NCBI GenBank assembly: GCA_023426345.1
Contig: JAFAAX010000049.1
Location: 1 to 27,940 of the forward strand
Length of the DNA: 27,940 nucleotides
Direction of reading: 5' to 3'
Origin: Actinomycetes bacterium
GTDB lineage: Bacteria; Actinomycetota; Actinomycetes; Actinomycetales; Actinomycetaceae
The notes below the pieces were generated by a model that was not told the DNA's origin, ran no database searches, and saw only the letters and a list, made by a program, of their open reading frames with translations. Every line of letters begins with the position of its first letter. The first letter of the stretch is position 1. Positions 1 through 7,415 of the stretch are shown one piece after another. A program made the translations under genes and the position numbers.

Positions 1-532
1 TCTGGGCGAAGACGTCAACGATGAAGGCGACGTAAACCCACCCAGCCCACGTGCGCACATACGTGAAGTCCGCCACCCACGTGTGATCGGGGCGAGGAGC
101 CGTGAAGTCCCGGTTGAGCAGGTCCCCGGCCCGTCTCCCGTCCTTGGCGGGGATGGTCGTGCGGATCGCCTTCGTTCGGCGCACGCCATTGAGGCCCAAG
201 GCGCGCATGGCGCGGTCCACCGCGCCGCGCGACGCGTCGGGGATCTGACGGCGGACCAGGGCGAGCATCTTCCGTCTCCCGTACAGGCCCTCGGGTGTCA
301 TCTTGCGGCGCGTGGTCCCGTCTGGAGCCACGACGGTGGTCCAGCACCCCTCGCGCACCGCATCGAGGACCTGCGCATCGGTGTGGGTCCGGTCGGCAAC
401 CGCTCGGCCCTGCTGTTTCCACAGCCTGTAGGTGCGTGCCGCGATCTTCAGGCCCTGACCTCGCAAGACCCGGCAGATCGACTCGACAGCATGCCCTTCA
501 GCCCTCATTTGATCGATGAACGCGAGGATCAT
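1..532 (-). CDS. IS3-family transposase OrfB, partial
   Basis: This is the catalytic half of an IS3 transposase, an rve-type DDE integrase that moves the element by copy-and-paste. The frame starts with ATG at 532, overlapping the OrfA stop as ATGA. The N-terminal part reads as an HTH_21-like region (FIDQMRAEGHAVESICRVLR, then ARTYRLWK). The start of the catalytic core follows near the left edge: HTWVADFTYV holds the first Asp, then GWVYVAFIVDVFAQ. The second Asp and the Glu lie outside the window. OrfB is in the -1 frame relative to OrfA, and that frame is open upstream of the ATG, so an OrfAB fusion by -1 frameshifting is possible as well as coupled re-initiation. Whether the gene is intact cannot be seen. 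Confidence 0.85.
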   Translation of the reverse strand, partial: MILAFIDQMRAEGHAVESICRVLRGQGLKIAARTYRLWKQQGRAVADRTHTDAQVLDAVREGCWTTVVAPDGTTRRKMTPEGLYGRRKMLALVRRQIPDASRGAVDRAMRALGLNGVRRTKAIRTTIPAKDGRRAGDLLNRDFTAPRPDHTWVADFTYVRTWAGWVYVAFIVDVFAQ

Positions 533-840
533 CGGTTGCGGGGGTCGAGCTCCCCCGCGAAGAAAATCGAGGCCCGCTTCAGGATCTCGTTGTCCTCGCG
601 AAGCCGGCGGTTCTCCACCTTCAACCGCTTGATCTCATCGCTCTCCTGGACCGTGACGCCCTCGCGCGCCCCGACGTCGATCTCGTGCTGGGCAACCCAG
701 CGACGCAGGCTCTCATAGCCCACATGCTCCTGGCGGGCCACCGCCCGGATCGCCTGGGTCCGTGACTGGTACTCGCCGCGGTGATCAACCACCAGGCGCA
801 CCGCTCGCTCCCGCACCGCGGGATCCGTCCTCCTTGGCAT
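529..840 (-). CDS. IS3-family transposase OrfA (HTH_Tnp_1)
   Basis: OrfA is the DNA-binding subunit of IS3 transposases and recognises the terminal inverted repeats. The 103-residue protein starts MPRRTDPAVRERAVRLV. It has a helix-turn-helix in the first 60 residues (SRTQAIRAVARQEHVGYESLRRWV). A leucine-zipper-like coiled coil follows (DEIKRLKVENRRLREDNEILKRA), the multimerisation segment typical of IS3 OrfA. Length and layout match the family. The stop overlaps the OrfB ATG. The gene appears intact. Confidence 0.9.
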   Translation of the reverse strand: MPRRTDPAVRERAVRLVVDHRGEYQSRTQAIRAVARQEHVGYESLRRWVAQHEIDVGAREGVTVQESDEIKRLKVENRRLREDNEILKRASIFFAGELDPRNR

Positions 841-861
841 GACGCCATCCTCTCAGCTCAT

Positions 862-1842
862 AAAGCTGCGGCATCAAACCTGGGACGGTTCATCGATGTG
901 GATGCGACCCTGGTGACCGCCCACAGCGAGAAGGAGCAGGCCGCGCCCACGTTCAAGAAGGGGTACGGCCATCATCCGTTGTGCGCGTTCATCGACCACG
1001 GCGCCCAGGGATCCGGGGAGTGTGCGGTGATCATGCTGCGCCCCGGGAATGCCGGATCGAATACGGCCGCCGACCACACCACAGTGATCCGGGCGGCCCT
1101 GGACCAGGCCGGAGTGGGCGGGCGGCCCGGCAGGCGGGTCCTGATCCGCATCGACGGCGCCGGATCGACCCACCAGACTCTCGCCGAACTGGTCCGCCGG
1201 CGGGTCTCCTACTCAGTCGGGTTCACCCTGCCCGCCGAGACTCCCGAGCTGTACGCCATGATCCCCGAGTCGGTGTGGACACCGGCCTACAACAGCAACG
1301 GCGAGGTCCGTGACGGCGCTGATGTGGCCGAGTTCACCGGGCTGCTGGACCTGGACGGATGGCCGGCCGGGATGCGGGTCATCGTGCGGCGGGAACGACC
1401 TCATCCCGGCGCCCAGTTGCGCTTCGATGATGTGGACGGATACCGGTTGACCGCCTTCGCCACGAACACGAAGACAGGTCAGTTGGCCGATCTGGAGGTT
1501 CGGCATCGCCGCCGGGCCCGCTGCGAGGACCGGATTCGCAATGCGAAGGACACCGGGCTGGTCAACCTCCCGCTCCACGGGTTCGGGGCCAACCGGATCT
1601 GGTGCCAGATCGTCGCCCTGGCCTGTGATCTGCTCGCCTGGATGGGACTCCTGGCCCACCCCCAGGCCCAGGCCCGGCGGTGGGAGCCCAAGAAGCTGCG
1701 CCATCGCCTGTTCGCCATCCCCGCCACCCTCGCCCGGAGCGGCCGGCGCGTCATCCTGCACGTCTCGGATCGCCAACCATGGGTCGACACCGTGGTCGCC
1801 GCAGTCGGCGTGCTGCGGGGCCTGCCCGCCCCCGCGGGATAG
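862..1842 (+). pseudogene. IS1380-family transposase, N-terminally truncated
   Basis: A DDE transposase of the IS1380 family. The open frame formally starts further left, at 781, but residues before about 862 are antisense to IS3 OrfA and do not belong to it. The recognisable part begins near RFIDVDATLVTAHSEKEQAA (first catalytic Asp) and continues with KKGYGHHPL, LRPGNAGSNTAADH and RIDGAGST (second Asp). It ends with the family hallmark RARCEDRIRNAKDTGL, which shows the R-(3)-E-(6)-K spacing with the catalytic Glu. IS1380 transposases are usually about 450-470 residues; about 325 remain, so roughly the first 140 are missing. The protein is presumably inactive, although its catalytic residues survive. 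Truncation by the IS3 insertion is the simplest explanation. Confidence 0.85.
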
Positions 1843-2016
1843 CCCCCGGTATGCACCTTGACCGCCCACCATCTGAAAGAACCCCACGGCCCGGACAGCC
1901 CGACCCCCGCAGCGACATGCGGCGAATCGTCGCACCCGCCTGCCAGAACCAATGCTCAGTTCGACGACACAGCCGCCGAACCCCCACCCAGCAGCCACCC
2001 ATGAAAAATCGAGGCT
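862..2016 (+). mobile_element. IS1380-family element, left part missing
   Basis: The right part of an IS1380-type element: the C-terminal two thirds of its transposase followed by about 170 bp of non-coding DNA. The probable right terminus is the ATGAAAAATCGAGGCTAG segment near 2001-2018, where DUF3644 coding begins on the other strand. The left end is absent because the IS3 element abuts the transposase internally at about 861. Boundaries are estimated from where homologous coding stops and could be off by several bases. Confidence 0.7.
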
Positions 2017-2231
2017 AGGAGGCGGCGCTTGTACTTCGGGTCCCAGTACCGATAGTCGATGTCGTCGCGGATGAACTCGGCGTGCAGGAGGTAGAGCCAG
2101 GCGAGGTGCATGTGGACGACAAAGCCCTCGAAGGATCGACTCTCAGCGGGGTCGTTGTAGAGCCTGACCGCGAGGCATGCCTCCTCGACGATGGCATCCA
2201 GCGTCGCCTGCCATCGGGGAGGACGTGCCAT
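1956..2231 (-). pseudogene. DUF3644 protein, 3' end cut off by IS1380
   Basis: The first ~70 residues resemble the start of DUF3644 proteins: MARPPRWQATLDAIVEEACL, then VRLYNDP, RSFEGFVVHMHLAWLYLLHA and YRYWDPKYKRR. Full DUF3644 proteins are around 300 residues or more, and most of the domain is missing here. The last ~20 codons, after about 2017, are IS1380 terminal DNA read in antisense, so the frame ends by chance at 1956. DUF3644 has no established biochemical function that I can name. The gene lies 52 bp downstream of the OLD-like ATPase on the same strand, which suggests they worked together. There is no good Shine-Dalgarno; a -10-like box sits 6 nt before the ATG. The rest of the gene is expected beyond the left edge of the window. 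Confidence 0.72.
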
Positions 2232-2243
2232 GAACCGATTCTA
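2232..2243 (-). promoter_or_regulatory. Leaderless promoter -10 of the DUF3644 gene
   Basis: On the minus strand TAGAAT (2243-2238) is followed by six bases and then the ATG at 2231. This places the expected transcription start on the start codon. No Shine-Dalgarno is present between them. The gene could therefore be transcribed independently of the upstream ATPase. Confidence 0.45.
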
Positions 2244-2283
2244 TGGGCGGCTACGTCTCAAGCAGCGGCGGCGCTCCGTTCGA

Positions 2284-4197
2284 TCAGGTAGCGGAGGGGC
2301 GCTGAGTGGCGTTGATCCGCTTCGCGAGCTGCTCGAAGTTGTCGAGCGTGGTCGCGGAGAGGCGTCCTACTGCGGCAGGGTCGCGCAGCAAGGCTTCGGC
2401 GGGTCGCCAGTGGTCGAACTTGCCGTCGAGCGACTCTAAACGTTTGATGATCCGGTCGGGGTGGTCCGGCAGTTCTCTCACCTTGTGGCGCTTCCCGAAT
2501 GCGGCGTTGTAGAGCACGAGGTAATCGCCGGGAGTGAAGAGGTCCTCGATGTCGCTGTGCTGCTGTTGAAGCACCTCGCCAACGAAGACGACTCGCTTGC
2601 CTTCGATCCGGTTGGCTCTGATTGCGGCTTCGACACGACCGGAGCCCTCGGTTCCAGAGTCCAAGAGCACTGTGACGGCGATCTTCCGGCCCAACAGGGT
2701 GACGAAGGCTGGCACGTTGGACGCGCCGCCAGCGGGCAGGATGCGCCAGCGTTCATCGAGACCTTCGCGCTCATTGTCGCGAAGATAGCGACTGATCACA
2801 TCGAGGTACGCCAGATCGGAGGGGCCTTCCACCAAGAGGTTGTGCTCTCCGATAAAGAGGTTCTGGGACAGGTCATAGCCTAGGGCGGCCTGGAGTGGGA
2901 AGGCGCTGTCTTCGCCAACTGCGAGGGCATCCGACGAGGTGATGGACCCGATGTCGTCGCCCCGGTCTTCAACGATCCGGACGCGCTCGATCTGCTCCAC
3001 CATGAACGGTGAGTGTGTCGTGTAGACGACCTGGCCGACAGTGGCCAGACGGTCGTTGATGAAGCGGAGGAAGTCTCGCTGGGCCTTCGCGTGAAGCGTG
3101 AGCGCGGGCTCGTCCAGGAGAATGATCACATCCTCGTCCAGGTTCTCGAACTCGCTGAATGCAGCGAGGAACGAGAAGAACCACTGGTAGCCGGAAGACC
3201 GCAGGGCGAAGTTGTTGGTGAAGTCATGCTTACGGTCTTCGACGCGGAAGTTGAGGTATCGAACTACGCTATTCTGCCCGCGATAGTCGGTCTCCGTCGC
3301 GGGCTCGATCTCGACCTTGATGCGGAGTTCCGGATTTGTGCTCCAGTACTCCTTCATCTCGCGGGAAAGGTCGCTGGAAGCTGCTTCGAGTTCAGCGGTC
3401 CTCGACTCGAACTCCTCGTCGGTGATCGCGTCGATGTCGGTGTCGGCCAGCAGGAGCAAAGCTCGCGCGGTCTGCTTCGAGGAGGCACCGGGCCGCTCAT
3501 CTTCGTTCGTACGAAGCGTGCGGACATCGACCCGGCCCTCCAAGTTCTGATATGACGCAAACCGGAAGAACTTCGGGAGCCTAGCCTTGATGATCGCCCT
3601 TGCTTTCGCTCCGGGATCGTCCGTGGGTCCGAAGCGTTCGTCGAGGCGCTGAAGTGCCCTCTGGTCGTCCGTGGGTCCGTCCACCTCGTCCTCATCGGCG
3701 GACGCGGGCTCGGTCTCGGCGCTGAGGGCCTGTCTGAGCGAGGCGAGAGTGTCGTTCTGTTCGGCGAGGCTCTTGGCGTTCGGGTGACCCTCCAAGACCT
3801 GATCCACCAGTCGCTGTTCGTCCACGTTGACTCTGATCCAGAGCCCACCGTTGTAACGGCGACCCACGGTCACGGAAGGGTCAGTGACCGCTCCGCGACC
3901 GAGCGCGTCCGTGAGAGCCTGCTGGTCGGCCTCGTCTAGGACGAACGTTGCCTCGACGGGTGAAACCTTCGACAGATCGCTCTTGCGCCCGTCCCGCTTC
4001 CAGCGCCAACGGGGATAGTCGTCTCGCTCAACGAAGCCGTCGTCATAGACCGGGTTCAGCCTGTAGAGGGCATCAAGCATCGCCGACTTGCCGGACTCGT
4101 TCATGCCGACCAGCGTGGTGACATCCCTTTGTACTGCTACCTCGGTTGAGTCGAGGATGTTCCGGTAGGTCCGGACCTGAAACGATGCGAGCCTCAT
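2284..4197 (-). CDS. OLD-like AAA ATPase with C-terminal TOPRIM nuclease domain
   Basis: A 637-residue SMC-like ATPase fused to a TOPRIM domain, the layout of OLD-family nucleases, which are linked to phage defence. The ATG at 4197 is preferred over the open frame extending to 4308: it has a strong AAGGAGGG site directly upstream, and the protein then starts MRLASFQVRTYRNI, as in this family. Walker A is GMNESGKS (31-38). A charged, partly helical insert follows. Walker B is ILLDEPALTLH (Asp/Glu about 362-363), and a switch His lies in YTTHSPF (about 395). The TOPRIM part has LLVEGPSDLAYL (Glu about 457), VLLDSGTEG (Asp about 513) and SDIEDLF. The usual second Asp of the TOPRIM DxD is Gly here. 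The adjacent DUF3644 gene may be a partner. No UvrD-like helicase is present, so this is not a complete Gabija system. GC content is lower than in the core genes to the right. Confidence 0.85.
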   Translation of the reverse strand: MRLASFQVRTYRNILDSTEVAVQRDVTTLVGMNESGKSAMLDALYRLNPVYDDGFVERDDYPRWRWKRDGRKSDLSKVSPVEATFVLDEADQQALTDALGRGAVTDPSVTVGRRYNGGLWIRVNVDEQRLVDQVLEGHPNAKSLAEQNDTLASLRQALSAETEPASADEDEVDGPTDDQRALQRLDERFGPTDDPGAKARAIIKARLPKFFRFASYQNLEGRVDVRTLRTNEDERPGASSKQTARALLLLADTDIDAITDEEFESRTAELEAASSDLSREMKEYWSTNPELRIKVEIEPATETDYRGQNSVVRYLNFRVEDRKHDFTNNFALRSSGYQWFFSFLAAFSEFENLDEDVIILLDEPALTLHAKAQRDFLRFINDRLATVGQVVYTTHSPFMVEQIERVRIVEDRGDDIGSITSSDALAVGEDSAFPLQAALGYDLSQNLFIGEHNLLVEGPSDLAYLDVISRYLRDNEREGLDERWRILPAGGASNVPAFVTLLGRKIAVTVLLDSGTEGSGRVEAAIRANRIEGKRVVFVGEVLQQQHSDIEDLFTPGDYLVLYNAAFGKRHKVRELPDHPDRIIKRLESLDGKFDHWRPAEALLRDPAAVGRLSATTLDNFEQLAKRINATQRPSAT

Positions 4198-4200
4198 CGA

Positions 4201-4226
4201 CCCTCCTTGTGTCCTCGCCCAGCCTA
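4201..4226 (-). promoter_or_regulatory. Promoter -10 and ribosome binding site of the OLD-like ATPase
   Basis: Minus-strand TAGGCT at 4226-4221 is a -10 candidate. The Shine-Dalgarno AAGGAGGG at 4208-4201 is followed three bases later by the ATG at 4197. The site decides the start codon. I see no convincing -35. Confidence 0.45.
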
Positions 4227-4389
4227 GAAGCCAGGGCCGACATCCCGCGCCACCGACGCTTCGGTGTCGCCCACTAGGTTCAGGGCGGCGCTGCCATCGG
4301 GGACTCACACCGCTCTACCACCGCGCGGCTACCGAGCCGATGGGGGCGGCAAGCGTGCCCGGCGTTCGCGTAACCTGGCCATGATCCGG

Positions 4390-4701
4390 TTATCGTGTCT
4401 TCGCCCACACTGTGCCGCGATGGACCCCGAACTGACGCGCCAGGATATTCACGCCTACCCCTTGCGCTCGGGCTGTTCGCATAGCGTCCACTTCCTCGTC
4501 CGTGAGCCGGGTTCGAGGTCGCATCTTTGGTTCCGTTGACGTGCCGATCAGTGGGTCATACGACTCTCCGGCGAGTTCGGTATCCCCCTGAACGCCTTCA
4601 TTCCACGCGTAGAGCAGCCGCTCAACCCGCTGTCGCCTGTTCCCGCAGCGCTCCATTGCGTCCACCAAAAGTGACATTTTCGAACCCTGCCCCGCGGACA
4701 C
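4390..4701 (-). CDS. Small HTH protein, possibly the C-terminal remnant of a resolvase/recombinase
   Basis: A 103-residue frame starting with GTG at 4701; ATG at 4677 is an alternative. The C-terminal 40 residues (RTRLTDEEVDAM, then NILARQFGVHRGTVWAKTR) form a helix-turn-helix of the kind that ends many actinobacterial serine recombinases and small resolvase-derived proteins. The N-terminal part (SLLVDAMERCGNRRQRVERL) shows no catalytic recombinase motif. Neither start has a clear Shine-Dalgarno. It could be a broken recombinase left from the mobility of the island, or a small regulator. It lies about 190 bp upstream of the ATPase on the same strand. That gap holds only the ATPase promoter candidate. 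Confidence 0.45.
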   Translation of the reverse strand: MSAGQGSKMSLLVDAMERCGNRRQRVERLLYAWNEGVQGDTELAGESYDPLIGTSTEPKMRPRTRLTDEEVDAMRTARAQGVGVNILARQFGVHRGTVWAKTR

Positions 4702-4905
4702 GCGGGCAACGGCCCCTGGGGTTCACGCCCGAGCGGCAGGCTGGTGTGTTGGTTGGCTGGCAGTCCTTTGTTGGCAGACTCTACGCCGTCGGCTAGGCCG
4801 CAGCCTGTCGGCGATGACCTCAGCAGTACGCTGGGCATGTACGGCACGCGGTGGCCGCGGCGACGTGTTGTACGTTTCGCCGAGGGAGGAAGCGAGAGCC
4901 CGACG

Positions 4906-5499
4906 ATGAGCACGATCAGCGTTTTCCAGAGCGTCACTCTCGATGGTGTGATGCAGGGACCGGGTCGCCCCGACGAGGACACTCGTGGTGGTTTCACCCG
5001 TGGCGGCTGGGGTGAGGGCTACCAGGACGAAGTATCGATGCGGATCGCCGGGCAGCAGATGGCCCGCAAAGGTGCGCTGCTGTTCGGGCGTCGTACCTAT
5101 GAAGATCTGCTCGGCCATTGGACGGGGATTTCCGAGGCGAACCCATTTGTCGATGTGCTCGTGCGCACCCCGAAGTACGTGGTCTCGTCCTCGGCATCGA
5201 CTGAGCTTGCATACCCGAATTCGATTCTCCTCGCCGGTGATCCCGTCGAGACGGTGGGCGCGCTGCGCGAACGCCAGGACATCCCGCATCTGATGATCAT
5301 GGGCAGCGGACAACTGATCCGTGCCCTGCATCCCGCCGGTCTGATCGACGCCTACACGCTGTTCATCCATCCCATCGTGCTCGGCGAAGGCACCCGAATG
5401 TTCGGCGAGGCCGAACGCGCAGACCTCACCCTGCAGCACACGGAACCCACCAGCACGGGCGTCATCGTCGCGCAGTACACCACGCGCTCAGGAGGCTGA
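4906..5499 (+). CDS. Dihydrofolate reductase-like (RibD C-terminal) family protein
   Basis: A 197-residue NADPH-binding reductase-like protein of the YyaP/YwjB type in the RibD C-terminal superfamily. Typical motifs are MSTISVFQSVTLDGVMQGPG at the N-terminus, GALLFGRRTYEDLLGHW (about 65-80), MIMGSGQLIRAL and LFIHPIVLGEGTRMF near the C-terminus. The physiological substrate of these stand-alone proteins is generally unknown. The start at 4906 is chosen because the family begins with this strand; the open frame runs further upstream but reads as non-homologous Arg/Ser-rich sequence. A GAGAG lies about 7 nt upstream of the ATG and GGGAGG further up. TACGTT at 4871-4876 is a -10 candidate. The 3' end overlaps the convergent SRPBCC gene by 12 bp. 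Slightly lower GC suggests acquisition with the neighbouring island. Confidence 0.85.
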   Translation: MSTISVFQSVTLDGVMQGPGRPDEDTRGGFTRGGWGEGYQDEVSMRIAGQQMARKGALLFGRRTYEDLLGHWTGISEANPFVDVLVRTPKYVVSSSASTELAYPNSILLAGDPVETVGALRERQDIPHLMIMGSGQLIRALHPAGLIDAYTLFIHPIVLGEGTRMFGEAERADLTLQHTEPTSTGVIVAQYTTRSGG

Positions 5500-5967
5500 A
5501 GTGAGTGACGGTTCGAGCCAGGCGGCGAGGTTGGCCAGCGAAGATGTGAGCCCTGCTGCGTGATCACTGGCGCGGACTCCTGCGGGCACGTGAGACGCAG
5601 TCACAGTGACCTCGGTGCCGTCCTTCTCAGGACGTAGCGTCCATTCCATCCGCATGGTGCCCTGGAACTTGGGATCGTCGGCATCGAAGTCGACGTCCCA
5701 GGCCACCAGCTCGCCCGGCTTGAGCCTGGAGATGCGCACCTCTGACACGTCGGAGTCGGCGGAGGTCTTGCCAGGCGCCCCGGATGCGTCGTCGTAGGTC
5801 AGCACCAGATGGTAAGAGCCGCCCTCGCGCATATCGAACCGTTCGAAGCGGCCTCGCATGCCTTTCGGCGGAAGCCACGCGATGAGCGCGTCCGCGTCGG
5901 TGAGCGCCCCGAATACTCGGGCCGCGTCCACATGGACGAGCAGACTTGCGCGATCCGTTCTGGCCAC
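5488..5967 (-). CDS. SRPBCC/AHSA1-domain protein
   Basis: A 159-residue protein of the START/Bet v1-like AHSA1 group, which binds hydrophobic ligands in a helix-grip fold. Supporting segments are ASLLVHVDAARVFGALTDADAL and IAWLPPKGMRGRFERFDMREGG, where the WLPP...G..G pattern is typical. The middle strands are TYDDAS and VRISRLKPGELVAWDVDF, and the C-terminal helix is HAAGLTSSLANLAAWLE. The ligand is unknown. Translation starts with GTG at 5967. TAAGAT lies exactly 6 nt before it, so the mRNA is probably leaderless. Its 3' end overlaps the DHFR-like gene, and the two are convergent. Confidence 0.85.
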   Translation of the reverse strand: MARTDRASLLVHVDAARVFGALTDADALIAWLPPKGMRGRFERFDMREGGSYHLVLTYDDASGAPGKTSADSDVSEVRISRLKPGELVAWDVDFDADDPKFQGTMRMEWTLRPEKDGTEVTVTASHVPAGVRASDHAAGLTSSLANLAAWLEPSLTSAS

Positions 5968-5979
5968 GTGCTGATCTTA
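5968..5979 (-). promoter_or_regulatory. Leaderless promoter -10 of the SRPBCC gene
   Basis: Minus-strand TAAGAT (5979-5974), then CAGCAC, then the GTG start. There is no Shine-Dalgarno in this stretch. Confidence 0.55.
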
Positions 5980-6013
5980 GCGGCCGGGCGTGCTCTGCCC
6001 CTGTCGACCAGCG

Positions 6014-7237
6014 TCACCTGCCCGCGAGAGCACGCAACACGGCCTCCAGCCGATCCACGGCCCAGTCGAGCTCCTCGGAGGTGACGACCAGCGGCGGGGC
6101 CAGCCGGATCGTCGAGCCGTGCGTCTCCTTGGTCAGGACTCCCTGATCGGCCAGCATCTCGCAGACGCGCCGTCCGGTGGCCAACGCGGGATCGACGTCG
6201 ATGCCGGCCCAGAGGCCGCGCGCTCGCACGGCCAGGACGCCGTGGCCGACGAGGGCCTCGAGGCGGCGCGCGAGCTGCGCTCCGAGGACGCGGGCCCGGG
6301 CCTGGAACTCGCCGGTCTCCAGCAGGCCGACGACGGCCGTGCCGACGGCCGCGGCCAGGGGATTGCCGCCGAAGGTCGAGCCGTGCTCGCCCGGCCGCAG
6401 GACGCCCAGCACCGCGGCGTCGCCCACGACGGCGCTCACCGGCACGATGCCTCCCCCCAGCGCCTTCCCCAGCAGATAGAGGTCCGGCACCACGCGCGCG
6501 TTGTCGCACTCGAAGGTGGCGCCCGTGCGGCCGAGCCCGGACTGGACCTCGTCGGCGATGAGGAGGATGCCGCGCTCGGCGGTGAGGCGGCGCACCTCGG
6601 CCAGGTAGCCGTCGGGCGGGAGGATGACGCCGGCCTCGCCCTGGATCGGCTCGAGGAGCACGGCGACCGTGTCCGGCGTGATCGCGGCGGCGACCGCGTC
6701 CGCCTCCCCATAGGGGACCGCGTCGAAACCGGGCGTGAAGGGGCCGAAGCCGTCGCGGGCGGTGGGATCGCTGGAGAACCCGACGACGGTGGTGGTCCGC
6801 CCGTGGAAGTTGCCCTCCGCCACGAGGATCCGGGCGCGCTCGTCGGGCACGCCCCTGACGCGGTAGCCCCAGGCCCGGGCCACCTTGATCGCCGACTCGA
6901 CGGCCTCGACGCCGGTGTTCATCGGCAGGACCATCTCCTTGCGGGCCAGGCCCGCCAGCGCCGCGAGGAACGCGCCGAGCCGGTCGTTGTCGACGGCCCG
7001 GCTGGTGAGCGTCAACCGGTCGAGTTGGGCGTGGGCCGCCGCGATGAGCGCCGGGTGGCGGTGCCCGAAGTTGAGCGCCGAGTATCCGGCCAGGCAGTCG
7101 AGGTATCGTCGGCCCTCGACGTCCCTCACCCACGCCCCCTCCCCGGAGGCGAGGACCACCGGCAGGGGGTGGTAGTTGCGCGCGCCGTAGCGCTCCGTGA
7201 GGGCGAGGCATTCCGCAGTCGTGGTGCGCCCGGTCAT
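6014..7237 (-). CDS. rocD: Ornithine aminotransferase
   Basis: A 407-residue class III PLP-dependent aminotransferase. It converts ornithine and 2-oxoglutarate to glutamate semialdehyde and glutamate, linking arginine breakdown to proline and glutamate. The N-terminus (ERYGARNYHPLPVVLASGEG) and YSALNFGHRHP are characteristic of RocD rather than of acetylornithine or GABA transaminases. The cofactor region shows NTGVEAVESAIKVAR, LLEPIQGEAG, IADEVQSGLGRTG and the Schiff-base lysine in LLGKALGGG (Lys258). The length is normal. An AGGAGG site precedes the ATG, and TAGCCT at 7284-7279 on the minus strand is a -10 candidate. It stands alone here with no arginase or arginine-pathway neighbour, so its regulation is unknown. 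Confidence 0.92.
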   Translation of the reverse strand: MTGRTTTAECLALTERYGARNYHPLPVVLASGEGAWVRDVEGRRYLDCLAGYSALNFGHRHPALIAAAHAQLDRLTLTSRAVDNDRLGAFLAALAGLARKEMVLPMNTGVEAVESAIKVARAWGYRVRGVPDERARILVAEGNFHGRTTTVVGFSSDPTARDGFGPFTPGFDAVPYGEADAVAAAITPDTVAVLLEPIQGEAGVILPPDGYLAEVRRLTAERGILLIADEVQSGLGRTGATFECDNARVVPDLYLLGKALGGGIVPVSAVVGDAAVLGVLRPGEHGSTFGGNPLAAAVGTAVVGLLETGEFQARARVLGAQLARRLEALVGHGVLAVRARGLWAGIDVDPALATGRRVCEMLADQGVLTKETHGSTIRLAPPLVVTSEELDWAVDRLEAVLRALAGR

Positions 7238-7415
7238 GGCGGTCCTCCTGTGTCACGTCGTCGTGCGTCGACGCCCCCAGGCTACGGGGACGGAGGCGCG
7301 GTCTGAAGCCTTTCCTGAGAACTCATGGCAAGGACATGTGCGGCACAGCCGGCGCACAGGAGCGTCGGGTGGGATGGCCCATGAGAGAACACACCTGCCA
7401 TGAAAGGACGCACCC

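Larger units (their letters stand above)
1..861 (-). mobile_element. IS3-family insertion sequence, partial (runs off left edge)
   Basis: The element carries the two-ORF transposase layout of the IS3 family on the minus strand: OrfA at 529-840 and OrfB from 532 leftwards. The upstream end is probably at about 861. There the minus strand reads TGAGCTGAGAGGATGG, which begins with the TG dinucleotide usual at IS3 ends, and recognisable IS1380 transposase coding begins immediately to the right. The other end and any target-site duplication lie outside the window, so the exact boundary is inferred. Confidence 0.8.

Noticed and set aside
2284..4197. Gabija (GajAB) system
   Set aside because: GajA-like architecture is present, but no UvrD/PcrA-type GajB gene is next to it.
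5990..7306. Plus-strand 438-codon frame opposite rocD
   Set aside because: Antisense shadow of ornithine aminotransferase with no recognisable domain.
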